From JAGQPD01 sp020426865 (GTDB lineage: Bacteria > Planctomycetota > Planctomycetia > Pirellulales > Pirellulaceae): 64,000 nucleotides of DNA. Every line of letters begins with the position of its first letter. The first letter of the stretch is position 1. The notes below the pieces were generated by a model that saw only the letters and a list, made by a program, of their open reading frames with translations, was not told the DNA's origin and made no database searches. The position numbers were made by a program, and so were the translations under genes. Of the stretch, positions 8,261 to 17,900 are shown piece by piece. The stretch covers positions 620,001 to 684,000 of the forward strand of contig JAWKTN010000005.1 in NCBI GenBank assembly GCA_041399065.1, read 5' to 3'.

Positions 8261-11200
8261 ATGCCTGACTGGCCGACTGCGTTGGGGGAATGGGCAATCC
8301 GTGCAACCGCTTTGCTCGCCTGTGGATACCTCGCGGGTCGATTGGCCCAACGGTGGTCGGCTACGCTCGGACACCAGTTGCTGGTTGCCACAAGCATCGG
8401 AGTCCTGCTCATTCCTGTGTTGCCGAAACTGCACATCGTCCCCTATTTCCGTGTGCCAGCCAGATGGTCCACAGAGTCCACGGCCGTGTTGCCTAGACCG
8501 CAACATTCAGATCAACGTGAATCAGACGCCGGGAATGGGTTACAGGACGCATCTGGGCCTGCCGAATTGGGTCGCATCGATAACACGGACGGCAGCACCA
8601 ACTTTGATCGCGTGACCGGCAGTCACCGTCAAATTGCAGAAGATCCTCGCCAACCACATGGCTCGATGGATGCACCTGTTATTGCGAGAGGAATGGCGGC
8701 AGATTCCGCGACGCAGAAGACCGGTGAGCGAGTTGAGTGGTGGCGTGTTGCCACAATCATGTGGTTGATTGGCGTAGTCTGTTTCCTCGTGCGTTTCTGC
8801 GTTTGTGTCGTGTCGTTGGCGATAAGCCTTCGCAAATGTCGTTGCGCATCCGACGAAATCAAGTACATGGTTCACGCTTTCGCGGTTGCTGTTCCATGTC
8901 GTGTGCGGATGGATGTGCGAGTTAGTTGTCCCGGTGCGATGCCGGCGGCCTGCTGGCTAGGGCGGTGGTTTATTGTTTTGCCCAGCGACATAGCGTGTTG
9001 GCCTGAGCCATGGCGGCGTTTGACCGTCTGGCACGAGTTGGGACACATTATGCGCCGGGATGCATGGACCGACCTGTTCGTGCAGATGGTTTTTTGCGTG
9101 GCCTGGCCGCATCCACTGATGTGGTTGCTCGTGCGGGATGTCCGCAAGCTTAGGGAACGGGCCTGCGATGAATGGGTGCTGCAACGGCGGATGATCGAGC
9201 CGCACGATTATGCCCATGGTCTACTGAATGTTGTTGATCAGTGTCGTGGGCCCGGTTTCGTCTTGGCGTCGACGATGTCGAAGAAAGGCGATTTGGAATC
9301 GCGACTTAAGTGGATTCTCTCTGCCGCTTGTAGGTCACAGCCTCGGCGATGGGTTGCGCGTCTCGCGATGTCCGCGATTGCCGTCGCCGCGATTGCCACC
9401 GCGGCAACCACTGAATCGTCATCAGAATCGAGCGATACGCCACATCGCGTGCTCGTTAATTCCGAACCGACGTTGGCCATGCCGACGCTGAACATTTCGG
9501 GGCGCGTTGTTGACCAGCAGGAGAATGGGCTTGCCGGAATGCACGTTGTATTGCGAACGACACACGCCATGTACGGCGCCGATCGTTATCGTGACGTACT
9601 TGCTAAAACGGTCTCAACAGCGGACGGACGTTTTGATTTTCAGAACGTGGGGGTGCCGCCGCGAATGACGGATGTGCTATCTCGATTGCGTTCTGGTATC
9701 GAAGGCGTTCACGTCGTAGCTTGGGGTGGAAGCAATGGCGTTGCATGGCTACCGATTACGGATTTCACGGCAACCAACGTGCAAATCAAGCTTTCGGAGG
9801 CGGAAGAAGTTTCGGGTGTTTTGGAAGATAGCCAACATCAACCATTGGATGGCGTAAGGCTCGTGGTGACAGGTTTCTCGCGCGGGACGACCAACTTCAG
9901 TCATCAGCTGAATCGGCCTGATGAAATGTCGCTCGAGTTGTCCGGATTGCAGTTCCAGACGACGACCCGCGACGGTCATTTTCAATTGGAGAATATGCCG
10001 CAGGACTGTCGTGTGTTTGTTCACTGCGAGGGACCATTCCGCGGTTACACGGCATTCGTTGTCGATACGGGGAAACGAGGCCTTGCGAAGATCGGGTTCG
10101 AGGAGGTGTCAGATTTTGAGTTGGACGTCGTACAGTCGCCGATTCGATATCAAGCAGAAGTCGTGCCTGCAATTCGGCTTCAAGTCGTCGATAGTGACGG
10201 TGTCTCGATTGCCGGCGGAGTCGTTATGGTTTCCGGTCCCGACGGATCGTACCGGCAATGCGATGTAAGCAAAGATGGTGAGGCCATCGTTCCAGTAGCA
10301 GCACCTGGTACCCATCGCGTGTTTTATCGCCCAGCCATACTGGGTGAGTACCTCGAAGTATCGCAAGAGTTCCATCTGACCTCCGAAGATGGGAAAAGAC
10401 ATGAGCTGCGGCTGCCTGAGTCGCGTCAGTTGAGGGGGCGAGTGGTGGAGTCCTCGACGGGTCAACCACTCACGGGGGCACATGTCATTGCTTGGAAGGG
10501 TGACGCCACCAACTACTCCGCGAGAGTGGCTGCACACGGAATATCAGGGCACGATGGATTTTTTCAGCTGGCGATCGGTCAGGGCGATTGGCGGTTGGCC
10601 GTCGATCGCGAATTGGACGGGTATTGGATCCCCCCTCTCGACGAACGAACCGCTAAGCTCTGGGGCGGGCCACCATTGACGCCGGTGAGTGTGCATGTTA
10701 CCGAAGTGTCGCTCCCTCAGGATGTCGCATTGAGGCTCGGCAAAGGGCTGTGTGTCACCGGCCGGCTACTCGACGAAAATGGCAGACCGTTGGCAAATAT
10801 TCCTGTTCAGGGGCGGAGCCTTGACTTTCCCCACGGTACCAAGAATGCGAAGACCGACCAATTTGGCCAGTTCGTCCTGGAGGGCTTGTCACCTTACGGT
10901 GCCGTTCAAGTAAACACACTATCGCCCGACGGCTATGCGGAGCAGCGACTGGATGGCACGCCAGATCAACCTTGGGAGGAGACGCTGGCCAAAGAGATTG
11001 CCTTGCATTGGAAACATGGAATTACGTTGACGGGACGAGTTGTTCACGACAACCAGCCAGTGTCTGGTGTCGTCATAAAAGTGACGAAAGCCCCGCCACG
11101 GAAACCAGGAGAAGATGGGACAATGTACCTACTCGCCGCCGAGACGACTACCGATGCCGAAGGCCGGTATCGCGTCGCTGGATTTCAAGAGGGGGAGCGG

Positions 11201-11677
11201 TACCACTTCGAGGTCGTAACGAGCGACAATCTTCAAGTCAGAGACTGGCACCATCAAAGCCCCTACGCGCCCAGTGTGAACGCGAATGGGAGGACCACAA
11301 TCGAGCTGCCCGATGCCGTCCTGGTGAGCAACGGCCAGCGCCTTTCCGGTATCGTCGTGGATCCGCAGGGTAACGCCGTCGCCGGTGTTACCGTTAGCGC
11401 GCATCTTGCCGCTGGAGGTATGTTGTCGCGTCCCCAACGAGGTCCGCCTCCATGGACCGAAACCGACGACCAAGGGCGCTTTCAGCTGACGAACCTTCCC
11501 GACGAACCGATCGAACTCATGGCATATATAGCATCCCCCCAAGGCGGGCGTATTCGATATCCGAGCAAATTCCGCCCTCCACTCAACTCCACCGACATTC
11601 GCATGATACTTGACCCCTCGCTGGGAGCTGGCGTCGAGGACTTGGATGAGGGACTGACATCAGAAGAGCAACGATAG
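8261..11677 (+). CDS. BlaR1-type M56 metallopeptidase fused to carboxypeptidase-regulatory-like repeats
   Basis: 1,138 residues. The first third is an M56 (BlaR1/MecR1) membrane peptidase: hydrophobic helices near 10-30, 38-52 and 160-185, the zinc site HELGH at 258-262, the downstream RERACDEW ligand region near 299, and a last helix near 365-385. From about 411 the chain holds repeated Ig-like units (ISGRVVDQQENGLAG, LRGRVVESSTGQPLTGAH, VTGRLLDENGRPLANIPV, LTGRVVHDNQPVSGV, LSGIVVDPQGNAVAGVTV). In classic BlaR1 this place is a penicillin-binding sensor; here it is replaced. I infer that an extracellular ligand is sensed by the repeats and the signal passes to the BlaI protein encoded two genes upstream. 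Confidence 0.9.
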   Translation: MPDWPTALGEWAIRATALLACGYLAGRLAQRWSATLGHQLLVATSIGVLLIPVLPKLHIVPYFRVPARWSTESTAVLPRPQHSDQRESDAGNGLQDASGPAELGRIDNTDGSTNFDRVTGSHRQIAEDPRQPHGSMDAPVIARGMAADSATQKTGERVEWWRVATIMWLIGVVCFLVRFCVCVVSLAISLRKCRCASDEIKYMVHAFAVAVPCRVRMDVRVSCPGAMPAACWLGRWFIVLPSDIACWPEPWRRLTVWHELGHIMRRDAWTDLFVQMVFCVAWPHPLMWLLVRDVRKLRERACDEWVLQRRMIEPHDYAHGLLNVVDQCRGPGFVLASTMSKKGDLESRLKWILSAACRSQPRRWVARLAMSAIAVAAIATAATTESSSESSDTPHRVLVNSEPTLAMPTLNISGRVVDQQENGLAGMHVVLRTTHAMYGADRYRDVLAKTVSTADGRFDFQNVGVPPRMTDVLSRLRSGIEGVHVVAWGGSNGVAWLPITDFTATNVQIKLSEAEEVSGVLEDSQHQPLDGVRLVVTGFSRGTTNFSHQLNRPDEMSLELSGLQFQTTTRDGHFQLENMPQDCRVFVHCEGPFRGYTAFVVDTGKRGLAKIGFEEVSDFELDVVQSPIRYQAEVVPAIRLQVVDSDGVSIAGGVVMVSGPDGSYRQCDVSKDGEAIVPVAAPGTHRVFYRPAILGEYLEVSQEFHLTSEDGKRHELRLPESRQLRGRVVESSTGQPLTGAHVIAWKGDATNYSARVAAHGISGHDGFFQLAIGQGDWRLAVDRELDGYWIPPLDERTAKLWGGPPLTPVSVHVTEVSLPQDVALRLGKGLCVTGRLLDENGRPLANIPVQGRSLDFPHGTKNAKTDQFGQFVLEGLSPYGAVQVNTLSPDGYAEQRLDGTPDQPWEETLAKEIALHWKHGITLTGRVVHDNQPVSGVVIKVTKAPPRKPGEDGTMYLLAAETTTDAEGRYRVAGFQEGERYHFEVVTSDNLQVRDWHHQSPYAPSVNANGRTTIELPDAVLVSNGQRLSGIVVDPQGNAVAGVTVSAHLAAGGMLSRPQRGPPPWTETDDQGRFQLTNLPDEPIELMAYIASPQGGRIRYPSKFRPPLNSTDIRMILDPSLGAGVEDLDEGLTSEEQR

Positions 11678-11705
11678 GCGGAATGTCGCGATGACTGTCC
11701 ATCAA

Positions 11706-11745
11706 GCCGCATACCTCGAACCTCGAGGTATGCGGCCAGTTTTTT
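11706..11745 (+). terminator. Intrinsic terminator after operon 1
   Basis: A perfect stem with arms GCCGCATACCTCG (11706-11718) and CGAGGTATGCGGC (11724-11736) is followed by AGTTTTTT. It lies 29 bp after the M56 stop and may also serve the converging gene. Its core ATACCTCGAACCTCGAGGTAT is the same palindrome that recurs at 38,985 and in variants at 40.8 kb. Confidence 0.9.
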
Positions 11746-11769
11746 CTAGTGGTCGTGAGGTTCCTCGTC

Positions 11770-13008
11770 TTACCTCTCGAAGCCATACACGGAGGCGCCA
11801 CCAAGCCAACCTTCGAAGTCGTCGTTGGTGCCGCTGTCACCGTTGATTGAGGCACGCCCGAACGTGATGCCACCGTTGGCACGGAACGTGTCGTTGCCAC
11901 TTCCAAGGTTGGCGTACAGGTAGTCCGTGACCTTGACGTTCCGGAGAATCATCGTGTCGGTCGATCCCTGACCGTACAAATAGATGTCGTCGGCGTCGAC
12001 ACCATACAGGTCAATCGTGTCGCTCTGCTCGCCGCCGGCAATGCTCACGTCGTCGCCGACCTTCACGTTGTTGATGTCGATCGTGTCGACGCCACCATTG
12101 GTGGAAATCCGAAGATCGTCGTCGACGTCCACGTTGGTGATGTTCACCTGGTCCCATCCGCTGGACGTGTTAACATTCAGATCCCAAACCCCGGAGGCCG
12201 TGCCGACGTCTGAGTTGATGACCGTTACGAACGCGCCACCGCCGGTCGTACTCAAGTTCATGGCGCGGTCTGTTGTGGAGTCCGAAACGGTAAGCGACTG
12301 GCGAACGCTGTTTTCGATCGGGCCTCCACCCAGGTTGACGTTCATTTCGTGGTTGACGTTCGTACGCACTACGGCGACCTGGTCTTGGTCGTCTCCCGTG
12401 TTAATCGTTAGCGGCCGATCTCTGGAACCCGTCGTCGTACCAATGTTGGAGTCTTCAACGGTCACGACGTCGCGCCCGCTTTCCGTGATCACGGATACCT
12501 GGCCATTGGTGCGGACGTTATCGATGAGCACATTGTCGTGGCCACCGCGGGAATTTATACTAAGCTGGTCGATATCGCTGTTGCGAATCTGGATTGTTTC
12601 CGATAGATCGGATGTGCGGACCGAGACACTTCCGGTGAAGTCGGATCCATTGAGGAACACATTCGTACGCCCCCCCTGAAACGGGCTGTCGACCCCTAAG
12701 TCTTCAATATTTCGAATCGTTCCGACACTCAACGTGTTGAGCCCAGTTCCTAGATTCACGTTAATCCTGTCAACCTGTGACGCATTGAATTGTCGTAGCG
12801 TACCACCTCCTTCAAACTCCGTCCCATTAAGTGTTTGGACGCGCACGACCCCCGTTGTCGGTTGGCTGATGAACACGCTATCGTTTTCGCCATTCCCCTC
12901 CAACGAAAGGACTCCGGTCGCCACGTCTAGACCAAAGCCAACGTCCATCACTCTTCGCTCTTCCAAAGATTCCCAACCCAACGGTTTTCTTGTGCTTCGT
13001 CGTTTCAT
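11770..13008 (-). CDS. Repetitive beta-structured surface protein with planctomycete LE-motif
   Basis: 412 residues from the ATG at 13008, chosen because GAGGG lies 8 bases upstream and because the typical N-terminus KPLGWESLEERRVMD follows directly; the frame is open further upstream to 13152. The rest is a long series of degenerate beta repeats rich in Asn, Asp and Gly (NVNLGTGLNTLSVG, INSRGGHDNVLIDNV, TINTGDDQDQVAVV, STNGGVDTIDINNVKV, NLGSGNDTFRANGG). These resemble haemolysin-type calcium-binding or beta-helix repeats but lack exact GGxGxD nonapeptides. Expected outside the cytoplasm. Function unknown; no enzyme motif. Confidence 0.8.
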   Translation of the reverse strand: MKRRSTRKPLGWESLEERRVMDVGFGLDVATGVLSLEGNGENDSVFISQPTTGVVRVQTLNGTEFEGGGTLRQFNASQVDRINVNLGTGLNTLSVGTIRNIEDLGVDSPFQGGRTNVFLNGSDFTGSVSVRTSDLSETIQIRNSDIDQLSINSRGGHDNVLIDNVRTNGQVSVITESGRDVVTVEDSNIGTTTGSRDRPLTINTGDDQDQVAVVRTNVNHEMNVNLGGGPIENSVRQSLTVSDSTTDRAMNLSTTGGGAFVTVINSDVGTASGVWDLNVNTSSGWDQVNITNVDVDDDLRISTNGGVDTIDINNVKVGDDVSIAGGEQSDTIDLYGVDADDIYLYGQGSTDTMILRNVKVTDYLYANLGSGNDTFRANGGITFGRASINGDSGTNDDFEGWLGGASVYGFER

Positions 13009-13387
13009 ATCATCGCCCTCACTGTGTTTGGTGCCGAGGTAGGTCACGCGGGCCGAAACTGCTTCGCCCGCTAAAGTCCACAGCGATAGACGCGACGATG
13101 TGTTACAGTATCTCCGTGTACAAAAACGCAAATAACCCGTTTTTCCCGACAAACAGCGGAATGACAGGGTCGAATTATTTCTGATAAGTATATATATGTA
13201 TACTAATTCTGGAGGGGCTAGGTGATACGTATGCTACCGTGATTTCGGCACGCAGTTGCACTTGCCAGAAGTCTACGCGAAAGTCGTTGTTGCAGGTGCG
13301 GTGACGGTGAGCGATACGGTCGTGAAGGTGTAATCTGGTGCGGGTCTCTTACGGCAGACGTCGCTATTTCTTGGCGGCGAAAATCAT
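13009..13387. other. Intergenic region with an AT-rich palindrome
   Basis: 379 bp between the BBP7 gene and the downstream surface-protein gene (both minus strand). It holds AGTATATATATGTATACT at 13187-13204, a near-perfect AT-rich palindrome about 180 bp before the ATG at 13008, which could belong to a promoter or an operator. No other structure was recognised. Confidence 0.5.
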
Positions 13388-14941
13388 TTAATACCGCCAG
13401 GTCGCACCGATTGAAAGGCCGTGAAGCCAGGCCGGTGATCCCTGTGGCGTGAAAGTGGGCGTGGTGGCCGTAGGGTTAGGGCTGGCGCTGACGAGCGTCC
13501 CGTCGACACGTCGATCGATTATCGCCCCTGATCGCCAGACTTGCGGCATGAAGAAATACGTATGTCCCACGGTCAACCACAGGTGGTCATTCCATTGATA
13601 GTAGATGTTGTTCGCAAATTCAGGCCAGATAACCGCTGCCCCCGAATCATATTGGCCCATGTTCGTTGTCTGTGCCAACAGCGCGCCCGGTCTGGTCGAG
13701 GTTGGTGATCCGGGCACGGTGACTTGTGTCTCGCCATCGATCGTGGCTTCGCGGTCAAGGTATCCGAGCATTAATGAGCTTGTCGATTGCAGCAGCCACC
13801 GATGACGCTGGAAAGTACAGATCAAGCCTAATTGGCTGCCATAGAAGTTGTTGGTTGTTTCAAACGTGTCCCTCAAATCGAATTGAGTACCGGGCGTCAC
13901 CAGTCCGCCACCTTGGGCGGTAAGTGATTCCCGCAATTCCAGCCGGTCGTTCAATCGCAAATAGCGAAAGCCAGCCAACAGTTCGAAGCGACGCCCAAAT
14001 TGTTGGCTAGACATCTCGCAGCAGTGCAGGTTGTAACGCATACTGGGAGCGATCGACAGCAACGAACCTGACGTATCGGCGACGATTTGACCACTTGCCA
14101 AGCCGGGCAGCTGCAGGATCTGACTGTCTTCGCCGTTGACCAGTGGGTTTGTATTGAAGAAGGGCCGAGCGAGGATGGCCGAGTCGTCACCAACGATCGT
14201 GCGACCACTCGAGTCGTCACCGAGTCCAAAGATATCGAATTGTGCACCGACGATCTGTTCGGGATCGAACCATTTGCCGATTCTCAAGCGGGCACCCAAT
14301 CGAGCTCGGTCGCCAAGCAGCTCATCGCCGTAGATCACCGAGGTTGTCGGTTGCCCCAGGACGCCTGCCACATTGCCGGGTGTTCCCGCCGGGCTGGTCG
14401 TCACCATTGCCGGTGTGTTGTAGCCACTGAGCCAGCCAACCAACAGATCGGTTTCTACCCACAGCGGCTGGCCAGCGCCGTCGCAGCTACAGAGGCCAGC
14501 GTAGGCCGGGTTGCACGACCATTGCCAATGTTCGCGGGACATCCACCGCGGCCGTTGGAACTTCGGCACGGCCACGCGTGGCAGGTGCCAGCGTTTTGTC
14601 TGCAAGCCGTTCGTGCATGACTCGACTTCTACTGGCTGATCCCAACTCTGTTTGACGGGTATGAGACGGTTTTCACTATCGGGATCGACCCGATACTCGT
14701 CACCGGCGTCCGGCAGTCGCTGGAGGATCTCCGGCATTGGGTCGATGAGTTGGCCGAGGGGCGCCCCGGCGTCCGCATTGGGCACAACGTCGTTTACGAC
14801 GCTGGCTTCTTGGCCGTTGGCGGCGCACGCCCACATCACGGCAATCAATGCCGCTGTGGTTATCCTGAAGTGCGGGAAAACCGTCGTAGCCCCGGTTGCT
14901 GGTTGTTGTGGATCCCTTTGGATGCGTCCGTGCATCGACAA
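13388..14941 (-). CDS. BBP7 family outer-membrane beta-barrel protein
   Basis: 517 residues. An N-terminal hydrophobic export segment ends near AANGQ (about residue 44). A Pro/Arg-rich stretch is followed by the family core: LWVETDLLVGWLSG, RARLGARLRIGKWFDPEQIVGAQFDIFGL, SIAPSMRYNLHCCEM, FELLAGFRYLRLNDRLELRE, and a C-terminal end with alternating aromatic residues finishing ATWRY, as in outer-membrane barrels. BBP7 is a planctomycete family of unknown function. The gene starts 12 bp after the stop of the 5,372-residue protein, so both are very likely co-transcribed. A role as an outer-membrane partner or anchor for that giant protein is possible but only inferred. Confidence 0.85.
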   Translation of the reverse strand: MSMHGRIQRDPQQPATGATTVFPHFRITTAALIAVMWACAANGQEASVVNDVVPNADAGAPLGQLIDPMPEILQRLPDAGDEYRVDPDSENRLIPVKQSWDQPVEVESCTNGLQTKRWHLPRVAVPKFQRPRWMSREHWQWSCNPAYAGLCSCDGAGQPLWVETDLLVGWLSGYNTPAMVTTSPAGTPGNVAGVLGQPTTSVIYGDELLGDRARLGARLRIGKWFDPEQIVGAQFDIFGLGDDSSGRTIVGDDSAILARPFFNTNPLVNGEDSQILQLPGLASGQIVADTSGSLLSIAPSMRYNLHCCEMSSQQFGRRFELLAGFRYLRLNDRLELRESLTAQGGGLVTPGTQFDLRDTFETTNNFYGSQLGLICTFQRHRWLLQSTSSLMLGYLDREATIDGETQVTVPGSPTSTRPGALLAQTTNMGQYDSGAAVIWPEFANNIYYQWNDHLWLTVGHTYFFMPQVWRSGAIIDRRVDGTLVSASPNPTATTPTFTPQGSPAWLHGLSIGATWRY

Positions 14942-14953
14942 AACTCCTGTCTC

Positions 14954-17900
14954 TTACAGCCAATCGCCAAGCAGTTTGAATACGTAGTCCACGGTCGACA
15001 TATCGGCGGTCGGGGTGTGGCCCGACTTTGCGATGGCCGTGATCTCCTCGAAGTCCACGGCACTATGTCCGCGACCGTCAAGCTGTGCAATGTTATCGTG
15101 TCCCCGGAGTGTCTCCGACGCTGCCACATTGGCAAAAATCGCCAGGTCATCACCTTCTCCACCGTACGCTTCTGTCGTGGTGAAGTTGACCGCCGTTACC
15201 CGACCGCCATCACTGGTAAAGGTCGCCCGATTGTCGGTAGACGCGAAGATGTCGTTTCCAGCTGTGCCAGTGAACACCGTCCGGCTAGCTCCAGTCGGTG
15301 TCGCGGTTACATAGTGCTCCGCGAATTCAGTTACACGGATGGAAGTAAGGTCGTGCGCGAAGGTCGCTGTCTCGCCGTCGTAGTGGAAATTCGTGACAAA
15401 CGTGCCGCCTCGCATGTAAGCCCGATCGACGCCCCCACCGCCGCTGACATGTACCTCTTCGGCTCCGGTAATGACATAGTCATAGCCGTTGCCGAACATC
15501 CGTACTCGACGTGGTGAGGTCACCAGGCGATCGTTGCCGACGCCTCCGGCCAATTCGGCGGTCGACGTGCCAGACGCCGAAACAACGACTTTGTCGAACG
15601 TGGCGACCGATAAGGTGGTTTCGCTGGAAACCAATTGCAATTCATCCGGTGTCGCGAAGATGGTGGAGATTTCGGCGGTATCGAACAGGCTGGCAGTATC
15701 GCGACCGGTAGTCCCGTCGACCCGCACGTCCGCGAATCCACGGACGCGATTATCGTAGCCGCTCCCCACCATCGTGCTTATCGACGGGCGTCCAACAAAG
15801 CGGTCGCGACCCGGCGAATCGAGGAATGTGGCCGTATCACTTCCCGCGGCGGAGTTGACGTCTTGGAAGGTGAAACCGACGGCGGTGACTTCGTAACCGT
15901 CGCTCACCAACGTCGCGTTTCGCGGGCCAATCGTCAACGTGTCATTGCCCGATGAGTCCGCGATTGTCAGACGATCGCGAGCCTGCTGGGAGTACGCTGT
16001 GACATGTGAAACACCGAACAGACGGTTGCGATATTGTGGCCCGTTCATGTCGACGCGATTGGGTTGGATCGAGATGCGATCGGCGCCCTTCGAGTCGAAC
16101 AACACGGCCTGGTCATTGCCACCGGCGGTAAGAAGGTCGATAAAGTCACCGTCGCGAACATTAATGGCATAGTCCGGTCCGATCACGGTGGCGCTCTGGT
16201 ACGACATGGTGACGATATCGTCGCCGTCTGTCGTTTCCACCCGAATCGTATCGACTCCCGCTCGGCCGTAGATATCGATCGCGGCGATCTCGCTGGTGCT
16301 GAACGTGTACCGCTGGTCGTTCACGCGAACGGAGTACTGGCTACCGTTCAATTTAACGGAGATTACGTCGGCCTTCCGCGTTCCGACGACGATCACGTGG
16401 TCATCTTCCTGCAGGATCAATGCCGTCAGATCCGTTTCGCGGACACCGATGGCGGGAACGACCGGAGGAGTATTCGGAGCACGGACGCTGGCGCCGCCCG
16501 GTTGCGCGGAGGCAAAGAATGAGTCCTTGCCGATCGCTGTGGCGGTGAGGCCGCGCTCACCAAAATTGTATTCGACACCTGTGTCGCCGGACCCAGGTGC
16601 GACGGTGAATTCGTTCTTGACTGGAGTTGTGCCGCCGAGACTCCCCAGCGTATCGAGACCGTCAATGAAGTCCGCCGGTTGAACTTGGATGATCGAATAG
16701 ATACCCGGGACGAGCGACGTGAACTCATAATAGCCGAACGAATCGGTGGTCGTCGAAAGTGAGCGAATCGCTCCCGTGATATCGACGCCCGTCAACTGAA
16801 TTGTCACATTGGGAATACCCAGCTCGGTGGTCTGAAAGATCCCGTCGTTGTTCGTGTCGACGTAGGAGAATCCCGAGAGCGTTGCTCGCGGAATCGGCGT
16901 GACCGTGGGATCGTCGGGATCGCTATCGGAGTTAGGATCGATGTTGGTGGGGTCGAGCGGATCATCCGAGATGTCGCTGACGATCGCCGTCGATGGGTCC
17001 ACCCCTTGCACCGTCGTAAAGTTGACGAGACTGCCGTTGATCAGCACGGAGGGATCAGCATCGGGATCAACCTCAACAGTCATCTGTACGTCGAACGACT
17101 GGCCGGCATCAAGGTAGCCGCTCAAGCCGTCGAACATATTCGTGTTGGTGCCGATGCCGGAGAACGACGAGTTGACGGTGGGTAGTGCGGTGGCGTTAAT
17201 ATTTGTCAGCTGCGGCATTTGTGTGACACGTTGGAAGGCTGATCCGAACCGCGTCGCTAAGTCGTCGAACAGAGAGAGGTTCGTCAAAGGCGAGCTGCCG
17301 CGGTTTTCGACGCGCAACACGTACGTGATATCAAACAAACCGTGGACGCCGCTGGCTGCGGGGACCGGTCCTTGGGCGACCCGCTTGGATACCCAAATAT
17401 CCGAAATGGACACAAACGTGGGGTCATCGGGATCGCCATCGGTGTTCGGGTCGGTGTCGGTCGTGTCGGTTGAGTCATCGGATATGTCCCGGACGATCAT
17501 GTCGACGGGATTGAGTCCGGTTGCGGTCGCCGAGTTGAGATAACCTCCTCCGACGCGGATGCCGGTAGGTGCGTCGGGGTTGATCTCAACTACGACTCGC
17601 ACCACAATCGTCTCGCCGGAGCTCAGCAGGCTCGATGCCGGTGCGGTGTTGTCGAACATTTGGCTAGTGCCCGAACCCCCAGCGTTTCCATCGAAAGCGG
17701 CATTCACTTCGGGGACGTCGCTGGCACTGCTGCTGAGAATCGCGATCGGTTGGCCAGCTTGGGGCACAACCCGCACAAAGGCCCCGCCGAAATGCAACAG
17801 GAAATTGTCGTCAAGCTGCACGGCGTGAAGCGGGTCAAAGCCGGTGTTTTCGATCGTATAATCGTAGGTGACGTCGTAGTTGCCGGCCACGCCGCTACTC

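Noticed and set aside
13009..13152. Longer N-terminus for the repetitive surface protein
   Set aside because: The ATG at 13008 has a good ribosome-binding site and is directly followed by the typical LE-motif; the extension is Cys/Arg-rich and not signal-like.
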